Source: Micromonospora sp. WMMD980 (GTDB taxonomy: Bacteria > Actinomycetota > Actinomycetes > Mycobacteriales > Micromonosporaceae). Taken from it: a stretch of DNA of 64,000 nucleotides. The stretch covers positions 3,038,001 to 3,102,000 of the forward strand of contig NZ_JARUBE010000003.1 of the NCBI RefSeq assembly GCF_029626035.1, read 5' to 3'. The notes below the pieces were generated by a model that ran no database searches, was not told the DNA's origin, and was given only the letters and a program-made list of their open reading frames with translations. The position numbers were made by a program, and so were the translations under genes. This document shows positions 8,428 to 15,789 of the stretch, piece after piece (within the stretch, counting starts at the first letter, position 1; the number at the start of each line of letters is the position of its first letter).

Positions 8428-9288
8428 TCAGCCGTTGGGCCGACGGAACTGCTGTGTCTCGTCGCCCATCTCGCCCGAGCGGTAGGTGCCCGCACCGGAC
8501 ATCGACGACTGCGGCGTCGCCGGGGCCGGCTGTCCGCCCCGGTCGGCCATCCGCCGCTCGTAGTCGCCGCGGCCGGTCTGCTGCCCCTGCCGTTGCTGCC
8601 GGAACGCCCGGGACTCCTCCGAGACCCGGTCCAGCCAGCCGTCCCAGCGGTTCTGCATCGGCTTGATCAGACCACCGCCGACACCGACGATCAGGATCCC
8701 CGCCACGGTGGCGAGGAACGCGATCAGCACCGGCGTGGTCACCGTGGTGGCGATGCCCACCTGGTTGAGCGCGGCGATGACACCGAGCGCCAGGATGAAG
8801 AACGCCGCCACGTCGGCCAGGATCCGGCCGTACGAGAGCCCGCCGAGCGCGCCGGACACCAACTGCCGGACGGCGTTGGCGATGGCGGCCGCGATCACCA
8901 CGATGACGATCGCCACGAAGGCCCGCGGCAGCCAGGACACCACCCCGCGGATCAGGTCGCTGATCGCGTTGGGCCCCCACACCCCGAAGGCGAACTGCAG
9001 GGTGAACAGCAGGACCGCGTAGTAGGCCAGTCTGGCCAGGATGTCGCTGGCGTCGTACTTGGTGCGTTCGAGGGCGCGTTTGATCCCGCCGCGTTCCACG
9101 GCGCGGTCGAACCCGACCCGTTCCAGTGCCGCGTCCACGATTTTGAGGACGGCTCGGGCGATGAGCCAACCCACCACGAGGATCGCGATGAACGCGATGG
9201 CCCTCGGTACGAAGAGCAGCACCGACCTCCAGAAGTCGGTCCAGGCCGCACTGATGTCGACCTGGCCGACCGCGAGGGTTTTCGGCAT
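8428..9288 (-). CDS. Mechanosensitive-channel-like integral membrane protein
   Basis: 286 aa from the ATG at 9288. It contains WRSVLLFVPRAIAFIAILVV and several later helices, each followed by short amphipathic segments (LERVGFDRAVERGGIKRALE), the layout of the small-conductance mechanosensitive-like (MscS_TM-like) proteins common in actinomycetes. Four to five membrane helices are expected. The last ~70 residues are Gln/Gly/Arg-rich and probably disordered in the cytoplasm. It lacks an obvious MscS beta domain, so channel function is inference. Divergent from the SpoIIE gene at 9488. Confidence 0.7.
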   Translation of the reverse strand: MPKTLAVGQVDISAAWTDFWRSVLLFVPRAIAFIAILVVGWLIARAVLKIVDAALERVGFDRAVERGGIKRALERTKYDASDILARLAYYAVLLFTLQFAFGVWGPNAISDLIRGVVSWLPRAFVAIVIVVIAAAIANAVRQLVSGALGGLSYGRILADVAAFFILALGVIAALNQVGIATTVTTPVLIAFLATVAGILIVGVGGGLIKPMQNRWDGWLDRVSEESRAFRQQRQGQQTGRGDYERRMADRGGQPAPATPQSSMSGAGTYRSGEMGDETQQFRRPNG

Positions 9289-9487
9289 GATGTCCCTCCT
9301 GTCGCGTGAACTGCGCCGCCCGCATACCCGGTGCTCTCGGCAGCACGCGGGTCGGACCAGGGTAATTTCCCGACATGACCCGTCGAACCGGCCCTGACCT
9401 GCCCGGACGCCCCGACCGAGGAACCGCGGACCCGGTCGCGTACGCATGATCGGAACCCGCCGGCCGCACTCCGGTTAGGCTGCGGTC

Positions 9488-11572
9488 ATGCCAGGCACCG
9501 TCGGTCGGATTCCCACGCCGTCCGCCCCCATCCCGGGAGCGACCACCCACCCGTGGGCCGGTACGCCGCTGGGTTCCCCACAGGGCTGGGACCCGGCGGT
9601 ACGCGCCGTGGCGGACGTGGTGCTGTCCTCCCCCGTACCGATGGCCCTGCTCCTCGGCGACGACCTGGTCCTGCTCTACAACGACGGCTACGCCGAGTTG
9701 ATCGGCGACCGGCACCCGGACGCGCTGGGCCGCCCGGCGGCGGAGGTGTTCGCCGAGGTGTGGCGGGAGGCCGGCGCGGGCGACGCGCTGGAACGGGTGT
9801 ACCGGCGGGGTGAGCCCTTCCTGGAGCGGGAGGCGGTGTTGCCGGCCGACCGGCAGGCCGAGCCGGCGGTGTTCACCCGGGGCCACTCCCCGGTCCGCGA
9901 CTCCACCGGCGGCATCGTCGGCGTGCTCACCGTCTCGGCGCAGACCACCCAGCTGACCCGGCAGTTGCAGAGCCTGAGCGACTTCGCCGCGGCGCTCTCC
10001 GGCACCCTCACGCTCGACGACGTCGCCCGGGTGGCGTTGCGCTACTGCCTGCACTCGTTCGACGCCGACCGGGTCTCCTTCGCGGTGGACGAGGGTTCCG
10101 CCTGGCGGCTGGTCCGCCGGATCCGGGGCGAGCTGCTCGACGAGGCCGACGAGCGGCTGCCCCCGCTGTGGCGTCGGATGCCCGCCGACTCGCCGCTGCC
10201 CGCCGCGGTGGCCGCCCGCAGCGGCGTGGCCTCGTTCACCGTCGACGGGCAGCCGCTGCGCGACGTCGCGGCGGACCGGCACGACGAGAAGATCAGGTCG
10301 CTGGCCGCGCTGCCGCTGCGCTCGACGGTGGTCCGTGGCGCGCTCACCGTGGGCTACCAGGCGCCGCGGCCCTGGTCACCGGCGGAACGGGCGTTGCTGG
10401 CCGCGTCCGCCGAGCTGGTCGGGCAGGCCGCCGAGCGGGCCCGCCGCTTCGAGACCCAGCACGGCACCGCCCAACTGCTGCAACGCAGCATGCTGCCGGA
10501 GCAACTGCCGGATCTGCCCCGGCTGCGCATCGCCGCCCGCTACGACCCGGGTGTCGACGGCAACGCCGCCGGCGGCGACTTCTACGACGCGTTCCTGCTG
10601 CCCACCGGCGCGCTCGGGGTGGTGCTCGGCGACGTGGCCGGCCACGACGTGCAGGCCGCGGCGCGGATGGGCCAGGTCCGTGCCGCGCTGCGCGCGCTGG
10701 CGTTGTCCGACCCTCGGCCGGACGCGGTGCTCGCCGGCCTGGACCGGCTGGTGGCCAGCCTCGGCACCGAGGGCGGCACCCACGAGCTGTTCGTCACCGT
10801 GGTGTTCGGTGTGGTCGACGTCGACCGGGCGCGGATCACGCTAGCCAGCGCCGGCCATCCGGCGCCGCTGATCCGGCGCGGCCGGTCCGGTGACGGCCCG
10901 GCCGCGGCGTTCGTCGACGTGCCGCCCGGCCCGCCGCTGGGCCTCGGCGGCCGGCAGCGCACCGTGACCGTGCCGTTCCGTCCCGGCGACACGCTACTGC
11001 TCTACAGCGACGGCGTGGTGGAGCGTCGCTGGCAGGACCTGACCGCCGGGCTGGCCGGGCTGGGCGCGGCGGTGAGCGCCGCGAACGGCAGCGACCCCCG
11101 GGCGCTGTGCGCGGTGGCGACCGCCGCCGTGCCGGGCGCCACCGAGGACGACGTGGCGGTGCTGGCGGTGGAGCACGCGGTGCGGCCCAGCCGGTCGGCC
11201 GGCATGGAGGTGCCGGCCGAGCCGACCGCGCCGAGCCGGGTCCGGCACTGGATGACGGCCCAGCTCACCGAGTGGCAGGTGCCCGAGGCGGTGGTCGGCG
11301 CCGCGGTGCTCTGCACCAGCGAACTGACCACCAACGCCCTGCTGCACGCCGGCACCGCGGCCCGGGTGGAGGTGGACCTGAGCGCGGAGCGGCTGCTCGT
11401 CTCGGTCGCCGACTCGGGCACCCGGGGGCAGGTCACCCGCGCCCAGACCGACACGCTGAGCAGTCGGGGCCGGGGGTTGGGCCTGATCGAGGAGCTCAGC
11501 GACGCCTGGGGCACCGATCCGACGGTACGCGGCTCGACGGTCTGGTTCGAGATCCTCATTCCCGCCGGGTGA
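9488..11572 (+). CDS. PAS-GAF-SpoIIE phosphatase with C-terminal HATPase domain
   Basis: 694 aa. Domain order: a PAS-like sensor (about 40-150, with LLGDDLVLLYNDGYAELIGD), a GAF-like domain (about 155-315), a PP2C/SpoIIE phosphatase (about 340-555, with GNAAGGDFYDAF and VVLGDVAGHDVQAA metal-binding motifs and LLLYSDGVVERR), and a C-terminal anti-sigma-type HATPase (about 575-690, with SELTTNALLHA and VADSG). The family normally controls anti-sigma/anti-anti-sigma partner switching: the phosphatase domain dephosphorylates an antagonist while the HATPase domain can act as its Ser kinase. Having both in one protein suggests a self-contained bidirectional switch. No STAS gene is adjacent. Confidence 0.9.
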   Translation: MPGTVGRIPTPSAPIPGATTHPWAGTPLGSPQGWDPAVRAVADVVLSSPVPMALLLGDDLVLLYNDGYAELIGDRHPDALGRPAAEVFAEVWREAGAGDALERVYRRGEPFLEREAVLPADRQAEPAVFTRGHSPVRDSTGGIVGVLTVSAQTTQLTRQLQSLSDFAAALSGTLTLDDVARVALRYCLHSFDADRVSFAVDEGSAWRLVRRIRGELLDEADERLPPLWRRMPADSPLPAAVAARSGVASFTVDGQPLRDVAADRHDEKIRSLAALPLRSTVVRGALTVGYQAPRPWSPAERALLAASAELVGQAAERARRFETQHGTAQLLQRSMLPEQLPDLPRLRIAARYDPGVDGNAAGGDFYDAFLLPTGALGVVLGDVAGHDVQAAARMGQVRAALRALALSDPRPDAVLAGLDRLVASLGTEGGTHELFVTVVFGVVDVDRARITLASAGHPAPLIRRGRSGDGPAAAFVDVPPGPPLGLGGRQRTVTVPFRPGDTLLLYSDGVVERRWQDLTAGLAGLGAAVSAANGSDPRALCAVATAAVPGATEDDVAVLAVEHAVRPSRSAGMEVPAEPTAPSRVRHWMTAQLTEWQVPEAVVGAAVLCTSELTTNALLHAGTAARVEVDLSAERLLVSVADSGTRGQVTRAQTDTLSSRGRGLGLIEELSDAWGTDPTVRGSTVWFEILIPAG

Positions 11573-11612
11573 GCCGGGAGTCGGCGACGGCCCGCCCGGG
11601 TAGGAGGCAGTC

Positions 11613-12290
11613 ATGGCCGACGACACGCGACACGGCGTCCTCTTCGACGCGGACGGCACCCTTGTCGACTCCACCTACCTGCACACGGTCGCCTGGTGGG
11701 AGGCGCTGCGCCAGGGCGACCACCGGGTGCCGATGGCGCGGATCCACAGGTCCATCGGCATGGGGTCGGACAAGCTCCTGGACCACCTGCTCGGCGCCGA
11801 GCGGGACACCGACGCCGACGGGCGCCTGCGGGACGCCCACGACACGCTCTACGCCGAGTACTGGGAGCGCCTCGCCCCGCTGCCCCGGGCGCGGGAACTG
11901 CTGCGCGCCTGCGCGGAGCGCGGCCTGCGGGTGGTGCTGGCCACCTCGGCGGCCGAGCACGAGGTGGCCGCGCTGCGGGCCGTGCTGGACGCCGACGACG
12001 TGATCGACACGGTCACCTCCTCCGCCGACGCGCAGGAGAGCAAGCCCGCGCCGGACATCCTGGCCGCCGCGCTGGAGCAGTCCGGGCTGGCCGCCGGGCG
12101 GGTGGTCTTCGTCGGCGACTCGGTCTGGGACGTGGCCGCCGCCGGCAAGCTGGACATCCCCTGCATCGGGCTGACCTGCGGCGGCACCGGCCGGGCGGAA
12201 CTGGCGGGCGCGGGCGCGGTGGCGGTGTACGAGGACCCGGCCGAACTGCTCGACGCCCTGCCGCGCAGCGCGATCGGATCCCTCGGCTGA
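11613..12290 (+). CDS. HAD-superfamily phosphatase (phosphoglycolate phosphatase-like)
   Basis: 225 aa. A GTAGGAGG site precedes the ATG. HAD motif I FDADGTLVDST, motif II VLATSAAEHE, the lysine in ESKPAPDIL and motif IV FVGDSVWDV are all present, with the alpha-helical C1-type cap between motifs I and II. It should hydrolyse a small phosphorylated metabolite in the cytoplasm; the exact substrate is not readable. It follows the SpoIIE gene by about 40 bp, so they may share a transcript. Confidence 0.88.
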   Translation: MADDTRHGVLFDADGTLVDSTYLHTVAWWEALRQGDHRVPMARIHRSIGMGSDKLLDHLLGAERDTDADGRLRDAHDTLYAEYWERLAPLPRARELLRACAERGLRVVLATSAAEHEVAALRAVLDADDVIDTVTSSADAQESKPAPDILAAALEQSGLAAGRVVFVGDSVWDVAAAGKLDIPCIGLTCGGTGRAELAGAGAVAVYEDPAELLDALPRSAIGSLG

Positions 12291-12391
12291 GCCCCGCTCG
12301 ACGCCGGCCGCGTCGAAAGGCTTAGCCGGCCCCGCTTCGGGGCACTGCTGAGCACCTCCGCCCGGCCGACGGGCGGCGGAAGGATGGGGTC

Positions 12392-13684
12392 GTGGAACCG
12401 GTCGATGTCGCGTTCGCTCTGCTGGGCGTCGGTGCGCTGCTGGCGGGGATCCTGCCCCGGGTGCTGGAGAAGCGGCCGCTGTCCATGCCGATCGCGTTCC
12501 TCGGTCTCGGCATGCTCGTGTTCGCGCTGCCGACCGGGCTGCCCACCCCGGACCCGCTGCGGTCCCCGGAGCTGACCACCCACCTCACCGAGGTCGGGGT
12601 GATCGTCGCGCTGATGGGCGCCGGCCTGAAGATCGACAGGCCGTTGAGCTGGGCCCGCTGGTCGTCCACCTGGCGGCTGCTGGCCATCGCCATGCCGCTG
12701 TGCATCGCCGCGGTGGCGCTGCTCGGCTGGTGGTGGGCCGGGCTGGTGCCGGCGGCGGCGCTGCTGCTGGGCGCCGCGCTCGCCCCGACCGACCCGGTGC
12801 TCGCGTCCGACGTGCAGGTGGGCGAGCCGACCGACGCGGAGGACTCGGAGGACGAGGTCCGCTTCGCCCTCACCTCGGAGGCCGGCCTGAACGACGGGCT
12901 GGCCTTCCCGTTCGTCTACGCCGCCATCGCGATCGCCAGCACCAGCCTCGCCCCGTCCGACTGGCTGGGCGAGTGGCTGGCCGTCGACGTGGTCTGGAAG
13001 CTCGCCGCCGGGGTGGGCGGCGGCCTGCTCGTCGGCTGGCTGCTGGGCAAGCTGTTCTTCCGGGCGCCGAGCACGCTGCGGCTGGCCAGGCACTCCGAGG
13101 GCTTCCTCGCGCTGGCCGCGACGTTCCTCGCGTACGGGCTGGTCGAGGTGATCGGCGGCTACGGCTTCCTGGCCGTCTTCGTGGCCGCCCGGGCGATCCG
13201 GGCCGCCGAGCGCACCCACGAGTTCCACTCCGTGCTGCACGACTTCGCCGAGCAGGTGGAACGGCTGCTCACCGTGCTGTTGCTGCTGCTGTTCGGCGGC
13301 GCGGTGATCAGCGGCCTGCTCGCGCCGCTGACCTGGGCCGCGGCGCTCGTCGGTCTGGCGCTGGTGCTGGTGATCCGGCCGTTGGCCGGGTGGCTGTCGC
13401 TGCGCGGCGCACCGGGCCGCCCGGCCGAGCACTGGGTCATCTCGCTGTTCGGCATCCGCGGCGTCGGTTCGTTCTACTACCTGGCCTACGCCACCAGCGA
13501 GACCGAGTTCCCGCAGGCGGAGCTGCTCTGGGCCACGGTCGGCCTGGTGGTGGTGGTGTCGGTGGTGGCGCACGGGATCGCGGCGACCCCGATCATGCAG
13601 TTGCTGGACCGGGCCGGCGAGCGCACCCGGGACAGCGCCGAGACGGGTCGGGCCGAGCAGCCCGTACCGGCCGGCACCGCATGA
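12392..13684 (+). CDS. CPA1-type cation/proton antiporter
   Basis: 430 aa starting with GTG at 12392 after GGAAGGATGG. About 12 hydrophobic helices with the family's ion-binding region ALAPTDPVLASDVQVG (about 130-145) and ALTSEAGLNDGLAFPF (about 160-175). It exchanges Na+ or K+ for protons across the cytoplasmic membrane, supporting pH and salt balance. The stop falls inside the first unit of the 58-bp tandem repeat, so the last codons are shared with the repeat. Confidence 0.88.
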   Translation: MEPVDVAFALLGVGALLAGILPRVLEKRPLSMPIAFLGLGMLVFALPTGLPTPDPLRSPELTTHLTEVGVIVALMGAGLKIDRPLSWARWSSTWRLLAIAMPLCIAAVALLGWWWAGLVPAAALLLGAALAPTDPVLASDVQVGEPTDAEDSEDEVRFALTSEAGLNDGLAFPFVYAAIAIASTSLAPSDWLGEWLAVDVVWKLAAGVGGGLLVGWLLGKLFFRAPSTLRLARHSEGFLALAATFLAYGLVEVIGGYGFLAVFVAARAIRAAERTHEFHSVLHDFAEQVERLLTVLLLLLFGGAVISGLLAPLTWAAALVGLALVLVIRPLAGWLSLRGAPGRPAEHWVISLFGIRGVGSFYYLAYATSETEFPQAELLWATVGLVVVVSVVAHGIAATPIMQLLDRAGERTRDSAETGRAEQPVPAGTA

Positions 13685-13955
13685 GCGAACGCACCGAGCG
13701 AAGCGAGGGCCGGGAGCGCATGCCAAGGCCAGCACCGCATGAGCGAACGCACCGAGCGAAGCGAGGGCCGGGAGCGCATGCCAAGGCCAGCACCGCATGA
13801 GCGAACGCACCGAGCGAAGCGAGGGCCGGGAGCGCATGCCAAGGCCAGCACCGCATGAGCGAACGCACCGAGCGAAGCGAGGGCCGGGAGCGCATGCCAA
13901 GGCCAGCACCGCATGAGCGAACGCACCGAGCGAAGCGAGGCCGGGAGCGCATGCC
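13674..13955. repeat. 58-bp tandem repeat, about five units
   Basis: Units begin at 13674, 13732, 13790, 13848 and 13906, identical except that the last has lost one G in a GGG run and ends at ATGCC. Each contains the near-palindromic core ACCGAGCGAAGCGAGG and the string GCATGAGCGAACGC. The unit is not a multiple of three, so it is not coding. It sits between convergent genes and could form strong RNA hairpins. It is not CRISPR-like, because the units abut without spacers. Confidence 0.9.
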
Positions 13956-13976
13956 GGATCAACTGAGCGGGCCGGC

Positions 13977-14942
13977 TCAGGAGCCGGCCAACCGGGCGGC
14001 CAGGGCGCGGCCCAGGTCGTGGCCGGAACGCCAGGCGCTCTGCACCCGGGGTCGGCCGTAGGCGTCGCCGGCCAGCCCGATCCCGTCGCGGTCCAGGTGG
14101 TAGGTGCCGCCCTCGCCGACCGCCGCCGGTCGGGCGTACGTCCAGCGGTGCACGTGGGTCGACGCGGCCGGCTCGCCCAGGCCGAGCAGGTCCCGGACGG
14201 CCTGCTCGATCGCCGCCCGGGCGCCGGTGGGTTGCAGCAGGTGCCCGGCGGCGAACTGCGGGGTGGTGTGCGCGACGAGCACCGGGGCGCCGTCGCCGCG
14301 GCGGTCGCCGTCGTCGCAGACCAGGCTCAGCACCGGGTGGTCGTTGACGAACGCGCCCCGGAAGTCGGGCCAGCGGCGCGACGGGAAGCGCAGTACCGCG
14401 GACAGCGTGGAGGACCAGCGTTGGGCGGCCACCGCGCGGGTCGCCTCGGCCAGCGCCGGATCCAGCAGCAGGGCGGCCTGCGGGCCGGGCATGGCGAGCA
14501 CCACCGCCTCGGCCGTCCGCCCGTCGGCCCGGGGCCCCGGCTCGACGGTCATGACCAACCGGTCGTGCGTCACCGGCACGCCCGCGGCCAGGTGCTCGAC
14601 GAGTGAGCGCAGCCCGCGCGGGGCGGCCCAGCGCATCGGCCCGCTGACCTGTTCCCGCCCCCGCGGCCCGTACGCGACGAGTGTGTCGGTCCATTCCCGG
14701 GCCAGCCCGGCGGCCTGCCAGTCCGCCACGACGGCGGCGAAGTCCGGGTCGTCCACGGTGAAGTAGGCGGCGCCCAGGTCGGCGGGGCGACCGTCGAAGC
14801 GCTTGCTGGCCATCCGTCCGCCGGTCACCCGGGCGCGCTCGCGCACCTCGACCGGGATGCCGGCCCGGACCAGCTCGGTCGCGCACGCCACCCCGGCGAT
14901 GCCCGCGCCGACCACCACCACACCCGCCCGGTCCGCCGTCAT
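13977..14942 (-). CDS. FAD-dependent amine oxidase/renalase-like protein
   Basis: 321 aa from the ATG at 14942. The N-terminal dinucleotide-binding motif VVVVGAGIAGVACATELVRA is followed by RERARVTGGRMASKRF and by LGAAYFTVDDPDF, the arrangement of bacterial renalase-like NAD(P)/FAD oxidoreductases. The C-terminal GIGLAGDAYGRPRVQSAWRS is the second FAD-binding motif. Length is right for this group (about 320-330 aa). Substrate unknown; small oxidised nicotinamide or amine compounds are typical for relatives. Confidence 0.82.
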   Translation of the reverse strand: MTADRAGVVVVGAGIAGVACATELVRAGIPVEVRERARVTGGRMASKRFDGRPADLGAAYFTVDDPDFAAVVADWQAAGLAREWTDTLVAYGPRGREQVSGPMRWAAPRGLRSLVEHLAAGVPVTHDRLVMTVEPGPRADGRTAEAVVLAMPGPQAALLLDPALAEATRAVAAQRWSSTLSAVLRFPSRRWPDFRGAFVNDHPVLSLVCDDGDRRGDGAPVLVAHTTPQFAAGHLLQPTGARAAIEQAVRDLLGLGEPAASTHVHRWTYARPAAVGEGGTYHLDRDGIGLAGDAYGRPRVQSAWRSGHDLGRALAARLAGS

Positions 14943-15022
14943 CGCTCGATCGTAGGTGCCGGTCGGCATGAACCCGGCGGCGCGGGGGTACTGGCACACC
15001 TGTTCGAGGAGAGGTGATCAGC

Positions 15023-15244
15023 ATGGCCGACCGCGCCAACGACAACCGCAACGTGAACCCGGACGCCGCCGTCAAGGATCCGGACGACTGGGTGACCGGC
15101 GACGAGCCGCCGACCGCGGCGCAGGAGTCCTACCTGCACACGCTGGCCCAGGAGGCGGGTGAGCCGGTGCCGGACGGGTTGACCAAGGCGGAGGCGTCCC
15201 GGCGCATCGACGAGTTGCAGGCCGAAACCGGCCGGGGACGCTGA
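15023..15244 (+). CDS. DUF3072 family small protein
   Basis: 73 aa, starting at the ATG at 15023 after GAGGAGAGGTGAT. The sequence DPDDWVTGDEPPTAAQESYL followed by LTKAEASRRIDELQ is the DUF3072 pattern, a short two-helix protein of actinomycetes and some proteobacteria with no assigned function. Acidic and soluble. Confidence 0.78.
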   Translation: MADRANDNRNVNPDAAVKDPDDWVTGDEPPTAAQESYLHTLAQEAGEPVPDGLTKAEASRRIDELQAETGRGR

Positions 15245-15252
15245 ACGCCCCG

Positions 15253-15753
15253 TCAGCGCGGGGGCAGGCGGTGCAGCTCGACCCGGTCGAGCCGCCCCGC
15301 CGCCACCCGGGCGGTCAGGTAGGTCGCGTGCGGCTGGGCCCGCCGGTCGGTGGGCGAACCGGGGTTGAGCAGTCGCAGCCCGCCGGCCGCGACGCTGTCC
15401 CACGGGATGTGCGAGTGCCCGAAGACGAGCAGGTCACGGTCGCCGTACGCGGCGGCGCAGCGTTCCTCGCGGCGCGTCTTCGGACCGGTCTCGTGCACCA
15501 CCGCCACCCGCAGCCCGGCCAGGTCGACCCGGGCCACCTCGGGCAGTCGGGCACGCAGGGCCGGCCCGTCGTTGTTGCCGTACACCCCGACCAGCCGGCG
15601 CGACCGCGCCTCCAGCGCGTCCAGCAGCGCCTCGTCGACCCAGTCGCCGGCGTGCAGCACCACGTCGGCGGCCTCCACCGCGGCCCACAGCGGCGGCGGC
15701 AGGTCCCGGGCCCGCTTCGGCACGTGGGTGTCCGCCATGATGACCAGCTCCAC
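15253..15753 (-). CDS. YfcE/MJ0936-type metallophosphoesterase
   Basis: 166 aa from the GTG at 15753, chosen because GGGAGG lies 8 bp upstream; a further in-frame GTG is at 15771. Metal-binding motifs are in order: MADTHVPKR, VVLHAGDWVD, YGNNDGPAL, VVHETG and FGHSHIPW. Complete calcineurin-like fold of the small YfcE type, which hydrolyses phosphodiesters with two metal ions. Substrate unknown. Confidence 0.85.
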   Translation of the reverse strand: MELVIMADTHVPKRARDLPPPLWAAVEAADVVLHAGDWVDEALLDALEARSRRLVGVYGNNDGPALRARLPEVARVDLAGLRVAVVHETGPKTRREERCAAAYGDRDLLVFGHSHIPWDSVAAGGLRLLNPGSPTDRRAQPHATYLTARVAAGRLDRVELHRLPPR

Positions 15754-15789
15754 CGCGCCATCCTCCCGCACCCGGCACGGCGGCGCCGC

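Noticed and set aside
13674..13955. CRISPR array
   Set aside because: Units are contiguous with no spacers, 58 bp long, and lie in a non-cas context.
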